A DNA stretch of 64,000 nt from Coprobacter secundus (GCA_000803105.1 JTDA01000001.1:1-64000), one strand, 5' to 3'. Shown: positions 44,103 through 53,712, counted from the stretch's first letter. The notes: generated by a model from the letters alone, not told the origin. Numbers and translations: made by a program.

Positions 44103-46955
44103 TTAGAAACGATAAGATGCCCCAATTAATATCCGACCATCAGCATCAAACTTTGCTGGAGAGACCTGACGGTCTATTTTATCTCCCCACACTGATATAC
44201 GAGGTTCCGCATACAAATCTAAATAAGGCAATACTTTAATAGAGAACTGCGCTCCTGCTGTAAAATTATACGTTGTTTCACCCTCAGCTTTCCCCTTCGG
44301 AAAAGCAACACCACCTCCGATTATACCCGACATATTAAAACGACTATCGACATCGCGCGAAATCAACTGTGTAAGGTTCAATAAATAATCTGCTCGCAAT
44401 CCCAACATCGTCAAATTAAATCCTTTATCAATATTATATCTTCCCCCTACTTTAGTTGATGATGAAGCAAATGTCAAACGTAAACCATTTACGGAGTTTA
44501 TCCAACGACCAACCGAAACTTCAGCATCGAACATCATCTTATCTGCAGCAGAATAATCACTCCTTACCATGCTCATGGCATACGCGCCTGAACCTACAGA
44601 CAAAGAAATAAAATTAGGATTATCAACAGACATATTCTTTCGCTGTCCTTGAGGAGACTTCGGTTTATAATTGATACCCAATAATACCGATGATACAGGA
44701 TTTACCTTTCTTTTACCATCAAATTTCCCAAGATATCCAACCAACTGAGGCTCTATATACAAGCCAAAGCCCGAAGTTATGTTAAATAATCCTTGTAATG
44801 AAGCTGATATCCCTGGTGTTACATCAAACTTACCTTTATTCAAAGATAAAGCAGCATGTACTCCGGCAGCAGCATTGACATCAAAAAGGCGAGGTTTATA
44901 ACCAGCAAAAAGAGTATTCAAGTTCATCATGTAATCCAACGAAAGGTCTCCAAATGTTGTCTGAGATGTTCCATAACTGGGTACAGCCCCGCCCGATACC
45001 GACACCCTCCACGCAGACAAAGGAGTGTACCAACGACCCAATGAAACCCGTCCTATACCTCCGATTTGATCTTTTACGCCAGCACGAACCAAACGTGTAT
45101 CAAAATACGAAGCAAATCCACCGGCAAGAGATACAAAGAATTTTCGGGAATCAGATTTCTCAAATTCTGCATGATAAGACGCTTTATCATATCCCACAAA
45201 ACGATATGAAACACCTAAAGATGCCGAAGCAAAAACCATTTGATAGGTTGCCAAAGCATCATTAAAACCATTTCGATTAGGAATCCACCCAATTTTTGGT
45301 TCCAAATATAAAGACCAAGACGGTGTTATATTCCAAGATCCAATAAGACCAGCATTTACAGCTGGATATATTTTCTGCGACCGCAACATCAAAGAAGGCC
45401 CTACAAAAGCGGAAATTTCGAACTTACGTTCAGGATAATAACCAGACAACCACGAAGATAAATTCAACAAATAATCAACCTCACCACTTGCCACTGCATC
45501 ATGTATCAATTGTTTCTTTTTATTCAACGTCGACAAGCCAATCATGCTTCCAGATAACCGCAATCCAGATACTGGTGTAAACCACTTTCCTACTGATATT
45601 GTTGCCGTAGGGCTCAACCTGTCTACCGTCGACATTGATAACATCGGATTAGAAACCAAAACACCGCCACCGCCTGACAAAGAAATAAACATGTTGTCAA
45701 AAAAGCTGTTTTTTACAAACTCACCTTTATTATTTCTTAAAGCAGATTCTTCCCGATTATAAGTTAAACCGACATACACATTCCCTAAAAGATCAAATCG
45801 AGAGGAAGTTTCCCCAGCCAAACGTTTATGATACATTGTCAATTCCGGCTCTATAAACAAATCCAAATTTCTATTCAAACGGAGACTCCCTTGTAAACCT
45901 GCACCAATCCCCGGAACAATATTCTTATCTCCATTTTTCATGCCATAAACCAAGTCCACCCCTGCAATCCCAATCAACTCGAACTTACGTTCTTTATTGT
46001 ATCCTCCAAAAGCAGAATTAAGATTCAATAAATAATCTAAACTTCCTCCAACAGTTTTTAGATAACGGCTTCTACCATAATTTGACTCAATCCATTTCGA
46101 TGCACCTCCCTCTGCCGATAATCTTAACCCTGATATAGGATTGAACCAAGTACCAATTGACAAACGGGCCGCCGGGCCCAACCAATTTTTGACACTCATA
46201 TCCACTACACGCCGAGATAACAACATTTGTGCACCTATTCCTCCCGAAATGAATAAATGTTCAAAGGTTCCTTTTCCAAATAAAGACAAAGATGTTCGTT
46301 GTTTATCCGGAACCATTTTATAAGTAATCCCTGCCATCAATGAACCGGCCAAATTATATTGCCGCCATTGTGTAGAATAATCTATTTGGTCTCCATATAC
46401 ACTTAATTTAGGTTCTATGAAAAAATCCACTAAAGGAGACAGGTTAAACTTTCCCTGTAATCCGATATTTGCACCTGGTATATGTCGAATTTTTCCTGTT
46501 TTTAATGATGAATGATAATTAACTCCTGCTATAGCAATTACATCGAAAAGACGCTCAGGATTATAACCCGCAGCAAATGCCGAAATATTCATCAAATAAT
46601 CGGCATCAAGACCTAATGAGACAATGCGAGACACATTTCCTGTAGGTAAATAGGCTCCTTCTACTCCGATACGCATTCCTATTACCGGAGTAAACCATGT
46701 ACCGACATAAAGAGAAGCCTTAGGCCCAATTGCATTTGACAAACCAGAAGACTTATCATTCTTCAAATATTCAGCACCTATTGCACCAGATAAGAACAAA
46801 TGGTCTTTTATATGATTTGACTCAAACTTTTCAGCTTTACGCCTTTTTTGTAACGTATAATCTAATGCATTTATCTGCGCAAATGTTTCATTTGCTACAA
46901 AAAATAACAGGACTATCAATGCCTGAATATATCTTTTCAATAATAAATTTTTCAT
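44103..46955 (-). CDS. Five-repeat outer membrane barrel-like protein
   Basis: A 950-residue exported protein (signal peptide ending near ETFAQ) built of five tandem copies of a 160-180 residue beta-rich unit, at about 51-215, 232-402, 421-587, 605-765 and 781-950. Each unit shows the same order: F(I/V)S-L/G-GG at the start; a G-x-W-(F/Y/I)-x-P/S-x-(S/N)-G-x-R motif with Trp at 87, 270, 458, 642 and 818; DYL(L/M)NL; a loop with Y-x-P/E-R-x-F; a strand ending L-x-(L/F)-(F/Y)-x-EP; and a last strand such as GLTYN, GVSYRF or GASYRF. The unit resembles an OmpA-type eight-strand barrel, and the C-terminal Phe fits outer membrane assembly. A single chain of five barrels is unusual. It is 10 bp after the OmpA/TPR-type gene. 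Function is unknown. Confidence 0.85.
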   Translation of the reverse strand: MKNLLLKRYIQALIVLLFFVANETFAQINALDYTLQKRRKAEKFESNHIKDHLFLSGAIGAEYLKNDKSSGLSNAIGPKASLYVGTWFTPVIGMRIGVEGAYLPTGNVSRIVSLGLDADYLMNISAFAAGYNPERLFDVIAIAGVNYHSSLKTGKIRHIPGANIGLQGKFNLSPLVDFFIEPKLSVYGDQIDYSTQWRQYNLAGSLMAGITYKMVPDKQRTSLSLFGKGTFEHLFISGGIGAQMLLSRRVVDMSVKNWLGPAARLSIGTWFNPISGLRLSAEGGASKWIESNYGRSRYLKTVGGSLDYLLNLNSAFGGYNKERKFELIGIAGVDLVYGMKNGDKNIVPGIGAGLQGSLRLNRNLDLFIEPELTMYHKRLAGETSSRFDLLGNVYVGLTYNREESALRNNKGEFVKNSFFDNMFISLSGGGGVLVSNPMLSMSTVDRLSPTATISVGKWFTPVSGLRLSGSMIGLSTLNKKKQLIHDAVASGEVDYLLNLSSWLSGYYPERKFEISAFVGPSLMLRSQKIYPAVNAGLIGSWNITPSWSLYLEPKIGWIPNRNGFNDALATYQMVFASASLGVSYRFVGYDKASYHAEFEKSDSRKFFVSLAGGFASYFDTRLVRAGVKDQIGGIGRVSLGRWYTPLSAWRVSVSGGAVPSYGTSQTTFGDLSLDYMMNLNTLFAGYKPRLFDVNAAAGVHAALSLNKGKFDVTPGISASLQGLFNITSGFGLYIEPQLVGYLGKFDGKRKVNPVSSVLLGINYKPKSPQGQRKNMSVDNPNFISLSVGSGAYAMSMVRSDYSAADKMMFDAEVSVGRWINSVNGLRLTFASSSTKVGGRYNIDKGFNLTMLGLRADYLLNLTQLISRDVDSRFNMSGIIGGGVAFPKGKAEGETTYNFTAGAQFSIKVLPYLDLYAEPRISVWGDKIDRQVSPAKFDADGRILIGASYRF

Positions 46956-46965
46956 CTTTGAAACA

Positions 46966-48972
46966 TTACAACAAGTCCATTACATCTCCATCCGCCTTAG
47001 CTATTTCTTTTAAAGACGGATCCAGTTCAAACGCATTCTCCAGATGATTCATCGCATCCATTATACGATCGAGTCTATTTGCCGCAACAGCTTTTAGATA
47101 CTCAGCCTTCGCCGAATCCACAGGAAGTAATTTAGCTTTTTCCCATGCTTCTTCATTTCTTTTCAATGCCAAAAGCAATACAACTTCATTTATTCCCCCA
47201 TCTTTTGCATACCGCTCCAACGCCTCTTGATAATTTCCATTCAATGCTCTTGTAACAGCTCTTATCTCTTCTATATCATCTTCTTCAGAAATTAAAGATA
47301 CGATTGAATCAGCTTTAGAATATTGAAAGTCATTTAAAAGCATAAGCGTTTGATTTATAAGAATCTCCTCAGGAGCATCCTTGCTTACAAAAGGTTCCAA
47401 AATAGAGACATCCGTCCGATTCTGCCGAAGATAAAGAGCTGCCAAAGAGTTTGCTGCAAGTGTATATTTAGGATATACCTCTAAAGCTTGTCTGTACAAA
47501 ATCTCTCGTTCCTTATCATCCTTGGCCATTGCAAACATCCTCCAGAACTCGTGACGTGATAACTCTTTATATCCTTTGGCTTCATACAAAGATTTTATCT
47601 CCTCATCAGTAAGATAACGATAAATAGAGTATGAAAAATTATACTCAACCTTTCTCATACGAGGTAAGATATTGGGAACTATTACTTTTCGATAAAAAGG
47701 AAGTTTAATAATTGCCCTCCACTGCATATCCGCTTTATTAGGATATTTATCTATGATAGCTTGCACTTTTTCGGCCTCCTCTGTCAGACCGTCATCTCTC
47801 ATCATTTGTACTGCTGTATACCAAGTGTCAACTTTTGCATCGGAATGTATATCCAAAAATTCAAGAGTCACCGGACTTAACTGAGAAGTAATACGAGATA
47901 AAGCCTGTTTCATTCTCTCTTGTGCCAATTTTTCATTCTGCGCCAGCCGTCCATCTGGAGATGACATTCCTGAAATATGGAATGAGAGCAACTTTGCATT
48001 AGGATCTTTTTCTATCTCAAAAAGTCTGTTATTAAGCTTTGTTATTTCTTTTGCGTTATTAGGGTTCTTGTCATCTATTTTTGATTTTCCCACAGCAAAA
48101 GTCAAGTGTACTTCTCCCTTATCATTCCGTAATTGTAACTCCGGTTTTGGCCAATATTTTTTATCGGTCATATCCCGACATACCACATTATATTCAAAAA
48201 AACGCATAGGATTCACCAACCCACGCGCTATTTGAAAACTATCGACAAATAATATTTTATTATAATTCTCAATAGTAAGTTTTACATCCGAGCGAAAATC
48301 ATCTCGCATATTACTTACATACGCTGAATCATGATAAGCAATAACTTCTCCCTTTCGAGTCATTTCGCTACGCCGCTCATACGGAGCCAAAGGATCATTC
48401 TCTTTCATGTTGAACTCAAGCATACGATCCTGAGTGAGACGATACTCTCTTCCATCACTTACAACCGGAGTCAATAATTTACTCTCTTTTCTGGTAATAT
48501 TATAAATTGTCGGTTGTATAATCAATCGGGTATTCGTATCAAACATCTCATCAGGAACTTTGAATCGAGTGCGTAAATGAAAATAATTTCCCACAACCTC
48601 TATATCAGTCGGTTCAAAAATAATTTTATTCTTAAATTTTGCAGTTACGGCAACCTCTTTAATCTTTATAGCTGTCGACTTCAATATAACATCTACTACC
48701 TGCCGCCCATTAACTTTAATCTCATTGTCAGTATACCCCATAGAAGTAAACTTAAGAGTACTCTTGGGACTTATTAAAACCGAATATTTTCCATCCTCAT
48801 CAGTAATACCAATAACTTTACCCGACGCAATATCAGTCACTGTCACACCCACAAGTCTTTCCCCATTATTACCTTTTACAGTACCATTCACCCTAATAGT
48901 CTGGGCCTGAACAGTAAATGAAAACAAAAATAGAAAGACTGCAACAAAAAATATGTGAATACAATTCTTCAT
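46966..48972 (-). CDS. Exported protein with carboxypeptidase-regulatory, OmpA-like and TPR-like domains
   Basis: A 668-residue protein with a signal peptide ending near TVQAQ. Residues about 24-110 are a carboxypeptidase-regulatory-like sandwich (GNNGERLVGVTVTDIASGK, YTDNEIKVNGR). A strand-rich middle follows (about 115-300). Residues about 310-390 contain HISGMSSPDGRLAQNEKLAQ and ERMKQAL, like the OmpA-family peptidoglycan-binding fold. The C-terminal 200 residues are helical and TPR-like (YRQALEVYPKYTLAANSLAALYLRQ, AMNHLENAFELDPSLKEIA). It may tether the outer membrane partners to the cell wall or scaffold an envelope complex. It is flanked by a barrel gene on either side in one operon (gaps of 12 and 10 bp). 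No precise family name is recognised. Confidence 0.8.
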   Translation of the reverse strand: MKNCIHIFFVAVFLFLFSFTVQAQTIRVNGTVKGNNGERLVGVTVTDIASGKVIGITDEDGKYSVLISPKSTLKFTSMGYTDNEIKVNGRQVVDVILKSTAIKIKEVAVTAKFKNKIIFEPTDIEVVGNYFHLRTRFKVPDEMFDTNTRLIIQPTIYNITRKESKLLTPVVSDGREYRLTQDRMLEFNMKENDPLAPYERRSEMTRKGEVIAYHDSAYVSNMRDDFRSDVKLTIENYNKILFVDSFQIARGLVNPMRFFEYNVVCRDMTDKKYWPKPELQLRNDKGEVHLTFAVGKSKIDDKNPNNAKEITKLNNRLFEIEKDPNAKLLSFHISGMSSPDGRLAQNEKLAQERMKQALSRITSQLSPVTLEFLDIHSDAKVDTWYTAVQMMRDDGLTEEAEKVQAIIDKYPNKADMQWRAIIKLPFYRKVIVPNILPRMRKVEYNFSYSIYRYLTDEEIKSLYEAKGYKELSRHEFWRMFAMAKDDKEREILYRQALEVYPKYTLAANSLAALYLRQNRTDVSILEPFVSKDAPEEILINQTLMLLNDFQYSKADSIVSLISEEDDIEEIRAVTRALNGNYQEALERYAKDGGINEVVLLLALKRNEEAWEKAKLLPVDSAKAEYLKAVAANRLDRIMDAMNHLENAFELDPSLKEIAKADGDVMDLL

Positions 48973-48984
48973 AACGTACTTATA

Positions 48985-49542
48985 TCATTTTATAATATAG
49001 GATATTGTAACACCCAGCTTCACAGGAGCCAATGCCCAACCTCTTTCATTAATATTTCCAGGCTTAGGGTCTTCTACTGCATATCCAAACTGTCGATACC
49101 GAAGGGCTCCGATACCGACCGTCGCTTCCAAATTCCAACGTTTTCCCAAAACAAAATCATACCCATAGGTTATACCTACTGCACCGGCATCCCCATAACG
49201 TTTTTTATTCTTAAAACAAGCATCATAAGAAGAATAAAATGCCGTGAGACCTAAAAAGTGACGTGCCATCGGACGACCAAACCAATAACGTAACTCAGGT
49301 TGCACTTTTACATTGTCTATTTTATAAGATGTAGGATTACCAAAATTACCTGAAATACCAAAATCAATGGACCAATGAGGCGCAATAGCAAATTCAGCAC
49401 CGATATTAGGAGAAATAGTAGCCCACTCTAACAAATTCGTTTTGACAGCCACTCGTTGTGCCATCGTCACAGTCGAAAAACCTCCACAAACAAGGAATAT
49501 CAATAGAGTGATTTGTTGTACATAAGAATTAAGATATCGCAC
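48985..49542 (-). CDS. DUF3575-like outer membrane barrel protein
   Basis: A 185-residue exported protein with a signal peptide ending near TVTMAQ and the DUF3575 pattern: VAVKTNLLEWATISPNIG, IAPHWSIDFG, PELRYWFGRPMARHFLGL, GITYGYDFVLGKRWNLE. It is probably a single eight-strand barrel in the outer membrane. DUF3575 genes occur beside OmpA-like and fimbria-related genes in Bacteroidales; here no fimbrillin is nearby. The start is GTG at 49542, because the frame closes at 49549-49551 and the only nearby ATG is out of frame. It is the first gene of the envelope trio. Confidence 0.85.
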   Translation of the reverse strand: MRYLNSYVQQITLLIFLVCGGFSTVTMAQRVAVKTNLLEWATISPNIGAEFAIAPHWSIDFGISGNFGNPTSYKIDNVKVQPELRYWFGRPMARHFLGLTAFYSSYDACFKNKKRYGDAGAVGITYGYDFVLGKRWNLEATVGIGALRYRQFGYAVEDPKPGNINERGWALAPVKLGVTISYIIK

Positions 49543-49604
49543 TATTATTTAGCTTTTATATTATACAAAAACATATATTAAATTACATTATTCTAAAAAC
49601 GTTG

Positions 49605-49612
49605 CAAATATA
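49605..49612 (-). promoter_or_regulatory. -7 box for the envelope trio
   Basis: CAAATATA on the plus strand reads TATATTTG on the minus strand, an exact TAnnTTTG match 63 bases upstream of the DUF3575 gene. No -33 match is seen. Confidence 0.4.
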
Positions 49613-49727
49613 ATAATTAATATTAATGTTATTCTTAACAATATAAATTAAATAACAAAATCTCAGGACAAAAACAAAGTGTCATCAAGGAAAAATAATC
49701 AAATTAGATTCTTCAAAAAATAAATTT

Positions 49728-49735
49728 TATATTTG
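49728..49735 (+). promoter_or_regulatory. -7 box for the acyltransferase gene
   Basis: TATATTTG matches TAnnTTTG, 78 bases before the ATG at 49813. The remaining part of this 270-bp divergent gap is AT-rich with no other recognisable element. Confidence 0.4.
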
Positions 49736-49812
49736 TGTCTTTATTAAAAAATGACGTCAGAACACCTTTCGTTATGAATTTAATATAATCATAGCGATTT
49801 TAAACAGAAATA

Positions 49813-50673
49813 ATGGCAATCGAAAATAAAAAATATACAGAAAATAAAAAACGAAAAAAATATGTACTGACCTTTGAAGATCTGCAATATATCATACCTG
49901 CTTTTCGTTCGAAATCCGGGGCATTGCTATTAAAGATTTTATATTCGTTAGCAGGTATTAATAAAATAAATGATTTATATTCTCATTCCTGTGATAAAAA
50001 TGGAGCCGAATTTGTTGATTCTATCCTAAAGGAATTAGGTATTACTTATAATATACATCATAAAGAAGTGCTTGACCAATTACCCAAAGGCGGTTTTGTT
50101 ACAGTGTCCAATCATCCTTACGGAGCGTTAGACGGATTGATTCTAATACATCTATTAGGCTCTCACCGGCCAGACTATAAAGTCATGGTAAACTGGATAC
50201 TAACTTACATTGAAGCATTGGCTGATAATTTTATAGCAGTAGAACCTACCTCTAATGAAACTCGTCGGCAAATTTCCATGGTCGGAATCCGAGAATCTCT
50301 TTCTCATATAAGAAATGGGCATCCCATCGGTTTTTTCCCTGCAGGAGCCGTGTCAAAAATCAATAGCAGATTAAGAATTGAAGACCGGGAATGGCAACCC
50401 ACAGTCATCCGCCTGATTCAACAATTCAAAGTCCCTGTTATTCCTGTTTATTTTCAAGGACATAACTCTCTTTTTTATAATCTTTTGGGTATAATAGACT
50501 GGAGAATTCGAACTCTTCGTCTACCATTAGAAATTTTTAACAAACGAAATGTAACATTTGATATATCCATCGGAGAACCGATTTCAGTGGAGCAACAACA
50601 AAAATTCAAAAATCTCGATCAATTCGGAAAATTCTTGAAAAAAGAAACTCTAAAACTAAAAAAGAATAAATAA
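49813..50673 (+). CDS. Lysophospholipid acyltransferase-family protein
   Basis: A 286-residue cytosolic or membrane-peripheral acyltransferase of the PlsC superfamily. The catalytic motif is SNHPYGALDG, the His-Pro variant (H-x5-D) found in Bacteroidota 'hemolysin-like' acyltransferases. It is followed by FIAVEPT, IGFFPAGAVSK (substrate-binding FPxG-like block) and VPVIPVYFQGHNS. It would transfer an acyl chain to a lysolipid. The related O-acyltransferase of glycine-lipid synthesis (GlsA) has similar motifs, but its usual N-acyltransferase partner is not adjacent. No signal peptide is seen. It is followed by a gap with its own promoter. Confidence 0.82.
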   Translation: MAIENKKYTENKKRKKYVLTFEDLQYIIPAFRSKSGALLLKILYSLAGINKINDLYSHSCDKNGAEFVDSILKELGITYNIHHKEVLDQLPKGGFVTVSNHPYGALDGLILIHLLGSHRPDYKVMVNWILTYIEALADNFIAVEPTSNETRRQISMVGIRESLSHIRNGHPIGFFPAGAVSKINSRLRIEDREWQPTVIRLIQQFKVPVIPVYFQGHNSLFYNLLGIIDWRIRTLRLPLEIFNKRNVTFDISIGEPISVEQQQKFKNLDQFGKFLKKETLKLKKNK

Positions 50674-50752
50674 TATTTTAAACATATATCCGATTTAATT
50701 ATTTTGATACAGACCGGATATCTATAAATAGAACAATTTATCATATTATTTG

Positions 50753-50760
50753 TATCTTTG
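50753..50760 (+). promoter_or_regulatory. -7 promoter box of the regulator-lptE-secG unit
   Basis: TATCTTTG matches TAnnTTTG exactly, 33 bases before the ATG at 50786. That start is supported because the in-frame upstream start at 50750 would precede the promoter. Confidence 0.55.
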
Positions 50761-50785
50761 TAAAAATGCAAGCAAAATAACAGTT

Positions 50786-52036
50786 ATGACACCAGCTGAT
50801 ATACAACAAGCAAAACAACGATTTGGTATCATAGGTAATGCCCCCGGTCTAACCCGCGCTGTAAGCCGAGCATTACAAATTGCACCAACAGACCTTTCGG
50901 TACTTATTACCGGAGAAAGTGGAACAGGAAAAGAATTTTTTCCGCAAATCATACATACCAACAGTCATCGTAAACATGGTCGCTATATCGCTGTAAACTG
51001 TGGGGCTATACCTGAAGGTACAATCGATTCTGAACTTTTCGGACATGAAAAAGGCTCTTTTACTGGAGCTCTATCCGACCGAAAAGGATACTTTGAAGAA
51101 GCAGATGGCGGCACAATTTTTCTGGATGAAGTCGGAGAATTACCATTAACCACACAAGCTCGATTGTTACGTGTACTCGAAAGCGGAGAGTTTATAAAAG
51201 TAGGCTCTTCAAAAGTACTAAAAACGAATGTGCGTATCGTTGCTGCTACCAATGTAAACATGGTAAAAGCTATCGGAGAAGGCAAATTCAGGGAAGATCT
51301 ATTTTACAGATTAAATACCGTGCCTATAGAACTTCCTCCTCTTAGAGACCGGGTGGACGATATTTTATTATTATTTCGAAAATTCTCGAACGATTTTGCC
51401 GAAAAATATCGTATGCCTGCCATACAATTAACCGATGATGCCAAAGAGGCATTATTATCATATCGCTGGCCTGGCAATATACGGCAACTAAAAAATGTAA
51501 CCGAGCAAGTCTCAATATTCGAAACATCAAGAGAGGTTACTGCTGAAGTGCTACTGCCCTACTTACCGTCTTACAATATCGAAAAGCTTCCAGTCATAAG
51601 CGGGCATGACAATAAAGATGGCGGTTTCCAATTCAGCAATGAACGGGAAATGTTGTACCAAGTCATTTTCGAGATGAGAAAAGAAGTCAATGAACTAAAA
51701 AATATCGTTCATGAACTATTGGCAAACCGTACAGTGCCTAATAATGAAAGTTTGAAAGTTTACGGACAAGATACAACTACTCCACTATCCAGTCCTAATA
51801 TTATACACCCAGTAATAAAGACATATCATTTAGACGATAATAGTGTAAGTGATGGCGAAATCATCCATTCTGAAAACGACTATGAAGAAGAACCTTATAC
51901 TATGGAAGATATAGAAAGGGAAACGATTCGTAAATCACTGGAACGGAACAACGGCAAAAGAAAAAAGACTGCCGAAGAATTAAAAATATCGGAACGCACT
52001 TTATATAGAAAAATCAAAGAGTACAATTTAGAATAA
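50786..52036 (+). CDS. Sigma-54-interaction-domain, Fis-type transcriptional regulator
   Basis: A 416-residue activator without a receiver domain. The central AAA+ domain (about 8-240) has Walker A GESGTGKE, the sigma-54 contact loop GSFTGA (variant of GAFTGA), Walker B GGTIFLDEVGELP, and FREDLFYRLNTVPIELPPLRDR. The C-terminus has a Fis-like helix-turn-helix (RKSLERNNGKRKKTAEELKI, SERTLYRKIKEYNL). It lacks an evident N-terminal sensor, so its signal is unknown. Genes of this style precede lptE and secG in Bacteroidales. Five bases separate it from lptE. Confidence 0.93.
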   Translation: MTPADIQQAKQRFGIIGNAPGLTRAVSRALQIAPTDLSVLITGESGTGKEFFPQIIHTNSHRKHGRYIAVNCGAIPEGTIDSELFGHEKGSFTGALSDRKGYFEEADGGTIFLDEVGELPLTTQARLLRVLESGEFIKVGSSKVLKTNVRIVAATNVNMVKAIGEGKFREDLFYRLNTVPIELPPLRDRVDDILLLFRKFSNDFAEKYRMPAIQLTDDAKEALLSYRWPGNIRQLKNVTEQVSIFETSREVTAEVLLPYLPSYNIEKLPVISGHDNKDGGFQFSNEREMLYQVIFEMRKEVNELKNIVHELLANRTVPNNESLKVYGQDTTTPLSSPNIIHPVIKTYHLDDNSVSDGEIIHSENDYEEEPYTMEDIERETIRKSLERNNGKRKKTAEELKISERTLYRKIKEYNLE

Positions 52037-52041
52037 ATCTA

Positions 52042-52539
52042 ATGAAGCATTTTTTAGTTTTCATACTCATCGTTTTGACATCATGCACCATATCCTATAA
52101 ATTTAATGGTGCATCTATTGATTATACAAAAACAAAAACAATTACTGTTGCAGATTTCCCTATTCGAGCAACATTGGTATATCCACCGTTAGCCCCCGCT
52201 TTTAATGAAGCATTAAAAGATGTATATACACGACAGACTCGATTATCTTTAGTTAATAGTGGCGGAGACCTTTTAGTAGAAGGTGAGATTACAGGATACG
52301 ACCTTTCACCTCAAGCTGTAACTGAGGATGCTTATGCGTCACAAACTCGGCTGACCGTTTCAGTAAAAGTCCGCTATACCAATAGTAAAGACCCTCAATT
52401 TGACTTGGAACAAACATTTAGTGCATACAGAGATTTCTCAAGTAGCCAAATGCTAAACCAAGTACAAGACGGACTAATCAAGGAAATTGTCGCTGAACTT
52501 GCCGACCTTATCTTTAACGCAACAGTAGCAAACTGGTAA
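52042..52539 (+). CDS. lptE: LptE-family LPS-assembly lipoprotein
   Basis: A 165-residue lipoprotein (signal with LTSCT) of the Bacteroidota LptE-like family, recognisable from ISYKFNGASIDYTKTKTI, VADFPIRATLVYPPLAPAFNEALKD and YTRQTRLSLVNSGGDLLVEGEI. It would sit at the inner face of the outer membrane and help LptD insert lipopolysaccharide. It lies in a tight run with the regulator upstream (5-bp gap) and the next gene 2 bp downstream. Confidence 0.88.
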   Translation: MKHFLVFILIVLTSCTISYKFNGASIDYTKTKTITVADFPIRATLVYPPLAPAFNEALKDVYTRQTRLSLVNSGGDLLVEGEITGYDLSPQAVTEDAYASQTRLTVSVKVRYTNSKDPQFDLEQTFSAYRDFSSSQMLNQVQDGLIKEIVAELADLIFNATVANW

Positions 52540-52541
52540 TT

Positions 52542-53303
52542 ATGATAAGCGGAGATGACATGCGCAAAGAATTGTCAAACGAAAACCGACAATTATCAGC
52601 ACAAGAAATCCAAAATATCTTGCTTGAATATCCTTATTTTCAAGCCGCTCGGCTACTGTATCTTGAGAAAATTAAGGAGACCCCTCTCTACAAACAAGCT
52701 CTGCACAAAGAGGCAATATATGCTCCGGACCGTAAAATATTATTTAAAATGACCGAAGCAGCACGCCATCGTTGGACCCAATTATATGAAACTCCGAATA
52801 CTCAAGACTCACCTTATGACAATTCTTTCTCTCTAATCGATAAATTTCTTGAAAACTACTCTGCTGAATCTACTGAAGAACAATCAAAGGAACAAAAAAT
52901 ATTGGAAAAAACAATATTCAATCCAGCAGTCGCTTCTACAGATTATTTCTCTACATTTACCAGCAGTGAAAAAATTACATCCAACAACCAAGACCAAATG
53001 GACTTAATCGACTCCTTTATCGAAAAAGTTCAAAATAATATTCCAGAAGTTATCAATATAGAGAAAGACGAATCTAACTCAACAGTCACACCCATAATCA
53101 CAGAAGACGATACACTGACAAAATCCGGAGATGAAGCTTTTCTGACCGAAAGTTTAGCTAAAATTTATATCAAACAGAAAAGATATTCCAAAGCTTTGGA
53201 AATAATTAAAAAATTAAGTTTGAAATATCCGGAAAAAAATATTTACTTTGCAGACCAGATTAGATTTTTAGAAAAATTGATTATTAACATAAAAACTGAA
53301 TAA
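52542..53303 (+). CDS. Conserved hypothetical, TPR-like C-terminus
   Basis: A 253-residue soluble protein without a signal peptide. The N-terminal third (LSAQEIQNILLEYPYFQAARLLYLEKI) is helical, the middle is acidic and low in complexity, and the last 50 residues form a TPR-like helix pair (SLAKIYIKQKRYSKALEIIKKLSLKYPEKNIYFADQIRFLEKL). The function is unknown. Its fixed place between lptE and secG is familiar from Bacteroidales genomes, so it is a real gene. An in-frame ATG at 52560 is an alternative start. Confidence 0.82.
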   Translation: MISGDDMRKELSNENRQLSAQEIQNILLEYPYFQAARLLYLEKIKETPLYKQALHKEAIYAPDRKILFKMTEAARHRWTQLYETPNTQDSPYDNSFSLIDKFLENYSAESTEEQSKEQKILEKTIFNPAVASTDYFSTFTSSEKITSNNQDQMDLIDSFIEKVQNNIPEVINIEKDESNSTVTPIITEDDTLTKSGDEAFLTESLAKIYIKQKRYSKALEIIKKLSLKYPEKNIYFADQIRFLEKLIINIKTE

Positions 53304-53307
53304 CAAA

Positions 53308-53685
53308 ATGTATTTGTTCATCACCATTTTAATTCTCATTGCATCGATATTTTTGATTCTTATCGTATTGGTACAAAATTCTAAAGGAGGGGGATTATCT
53401 TCAGGATTCTCATCGACCAACCAAATTATGGGAGTAAGGAAAACTACCGATTTCCTTGAAAAAGCGACATGGTCTCTGGCGGGTACCGTAGTTATATTGA
53501 GTATTGTCGCTGCTGCATTTTTACCATCCCAGAACGCTGCAAGTGGTTCTGAAATCAAAGATAAAGTTCAGCAAAGTCTTCCGGTAAATACTAAACCCGG
53601 GTTTGAAAACCAAGGTGCTCCCGAGCAAACTCAAGCTCCAGCTGCAGCACCAGCACCGGAAACTCCGGCAACTCCCGCCAAATAA
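53308..53685 (+). CDS. secG: Preprotein translocase subunit SecG
   Basis: A 125-residue membrane protein with two helices (about 2-22 and 52-72) joined by the conserved loop VLVQNSKGGGLSSGF. SecG assists SecYEG-mediated export. The C-terminal 45 residues are a Pro/Ala/Gln-rich tail typical of Bacteroidota SecG. It begins five bases after the upstream gene and is followed by a terminator. Confidence 0.94.
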   Translation: MYLFITILILIASIFLILIVLVQNSKGGGLSSGFSSTNQIMGVRKTTDFLEKATWSLAGTVVILSIVAAAFLPSQNAASGSEIKDKVQQSLPVNTKPGFENQGAPEQTQAPAAAPAPETPATPAK

Positions 53686-53712
53686 TTTCAAGAAATTATT
53701 TATACTACATAC

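Noticed and set aside
53268..53558. Minus-strand open frame covering secG
   Set aside because: It is antisense to SecG, whose loop motif and two membrane helices are clear; no independent evidence supports it.
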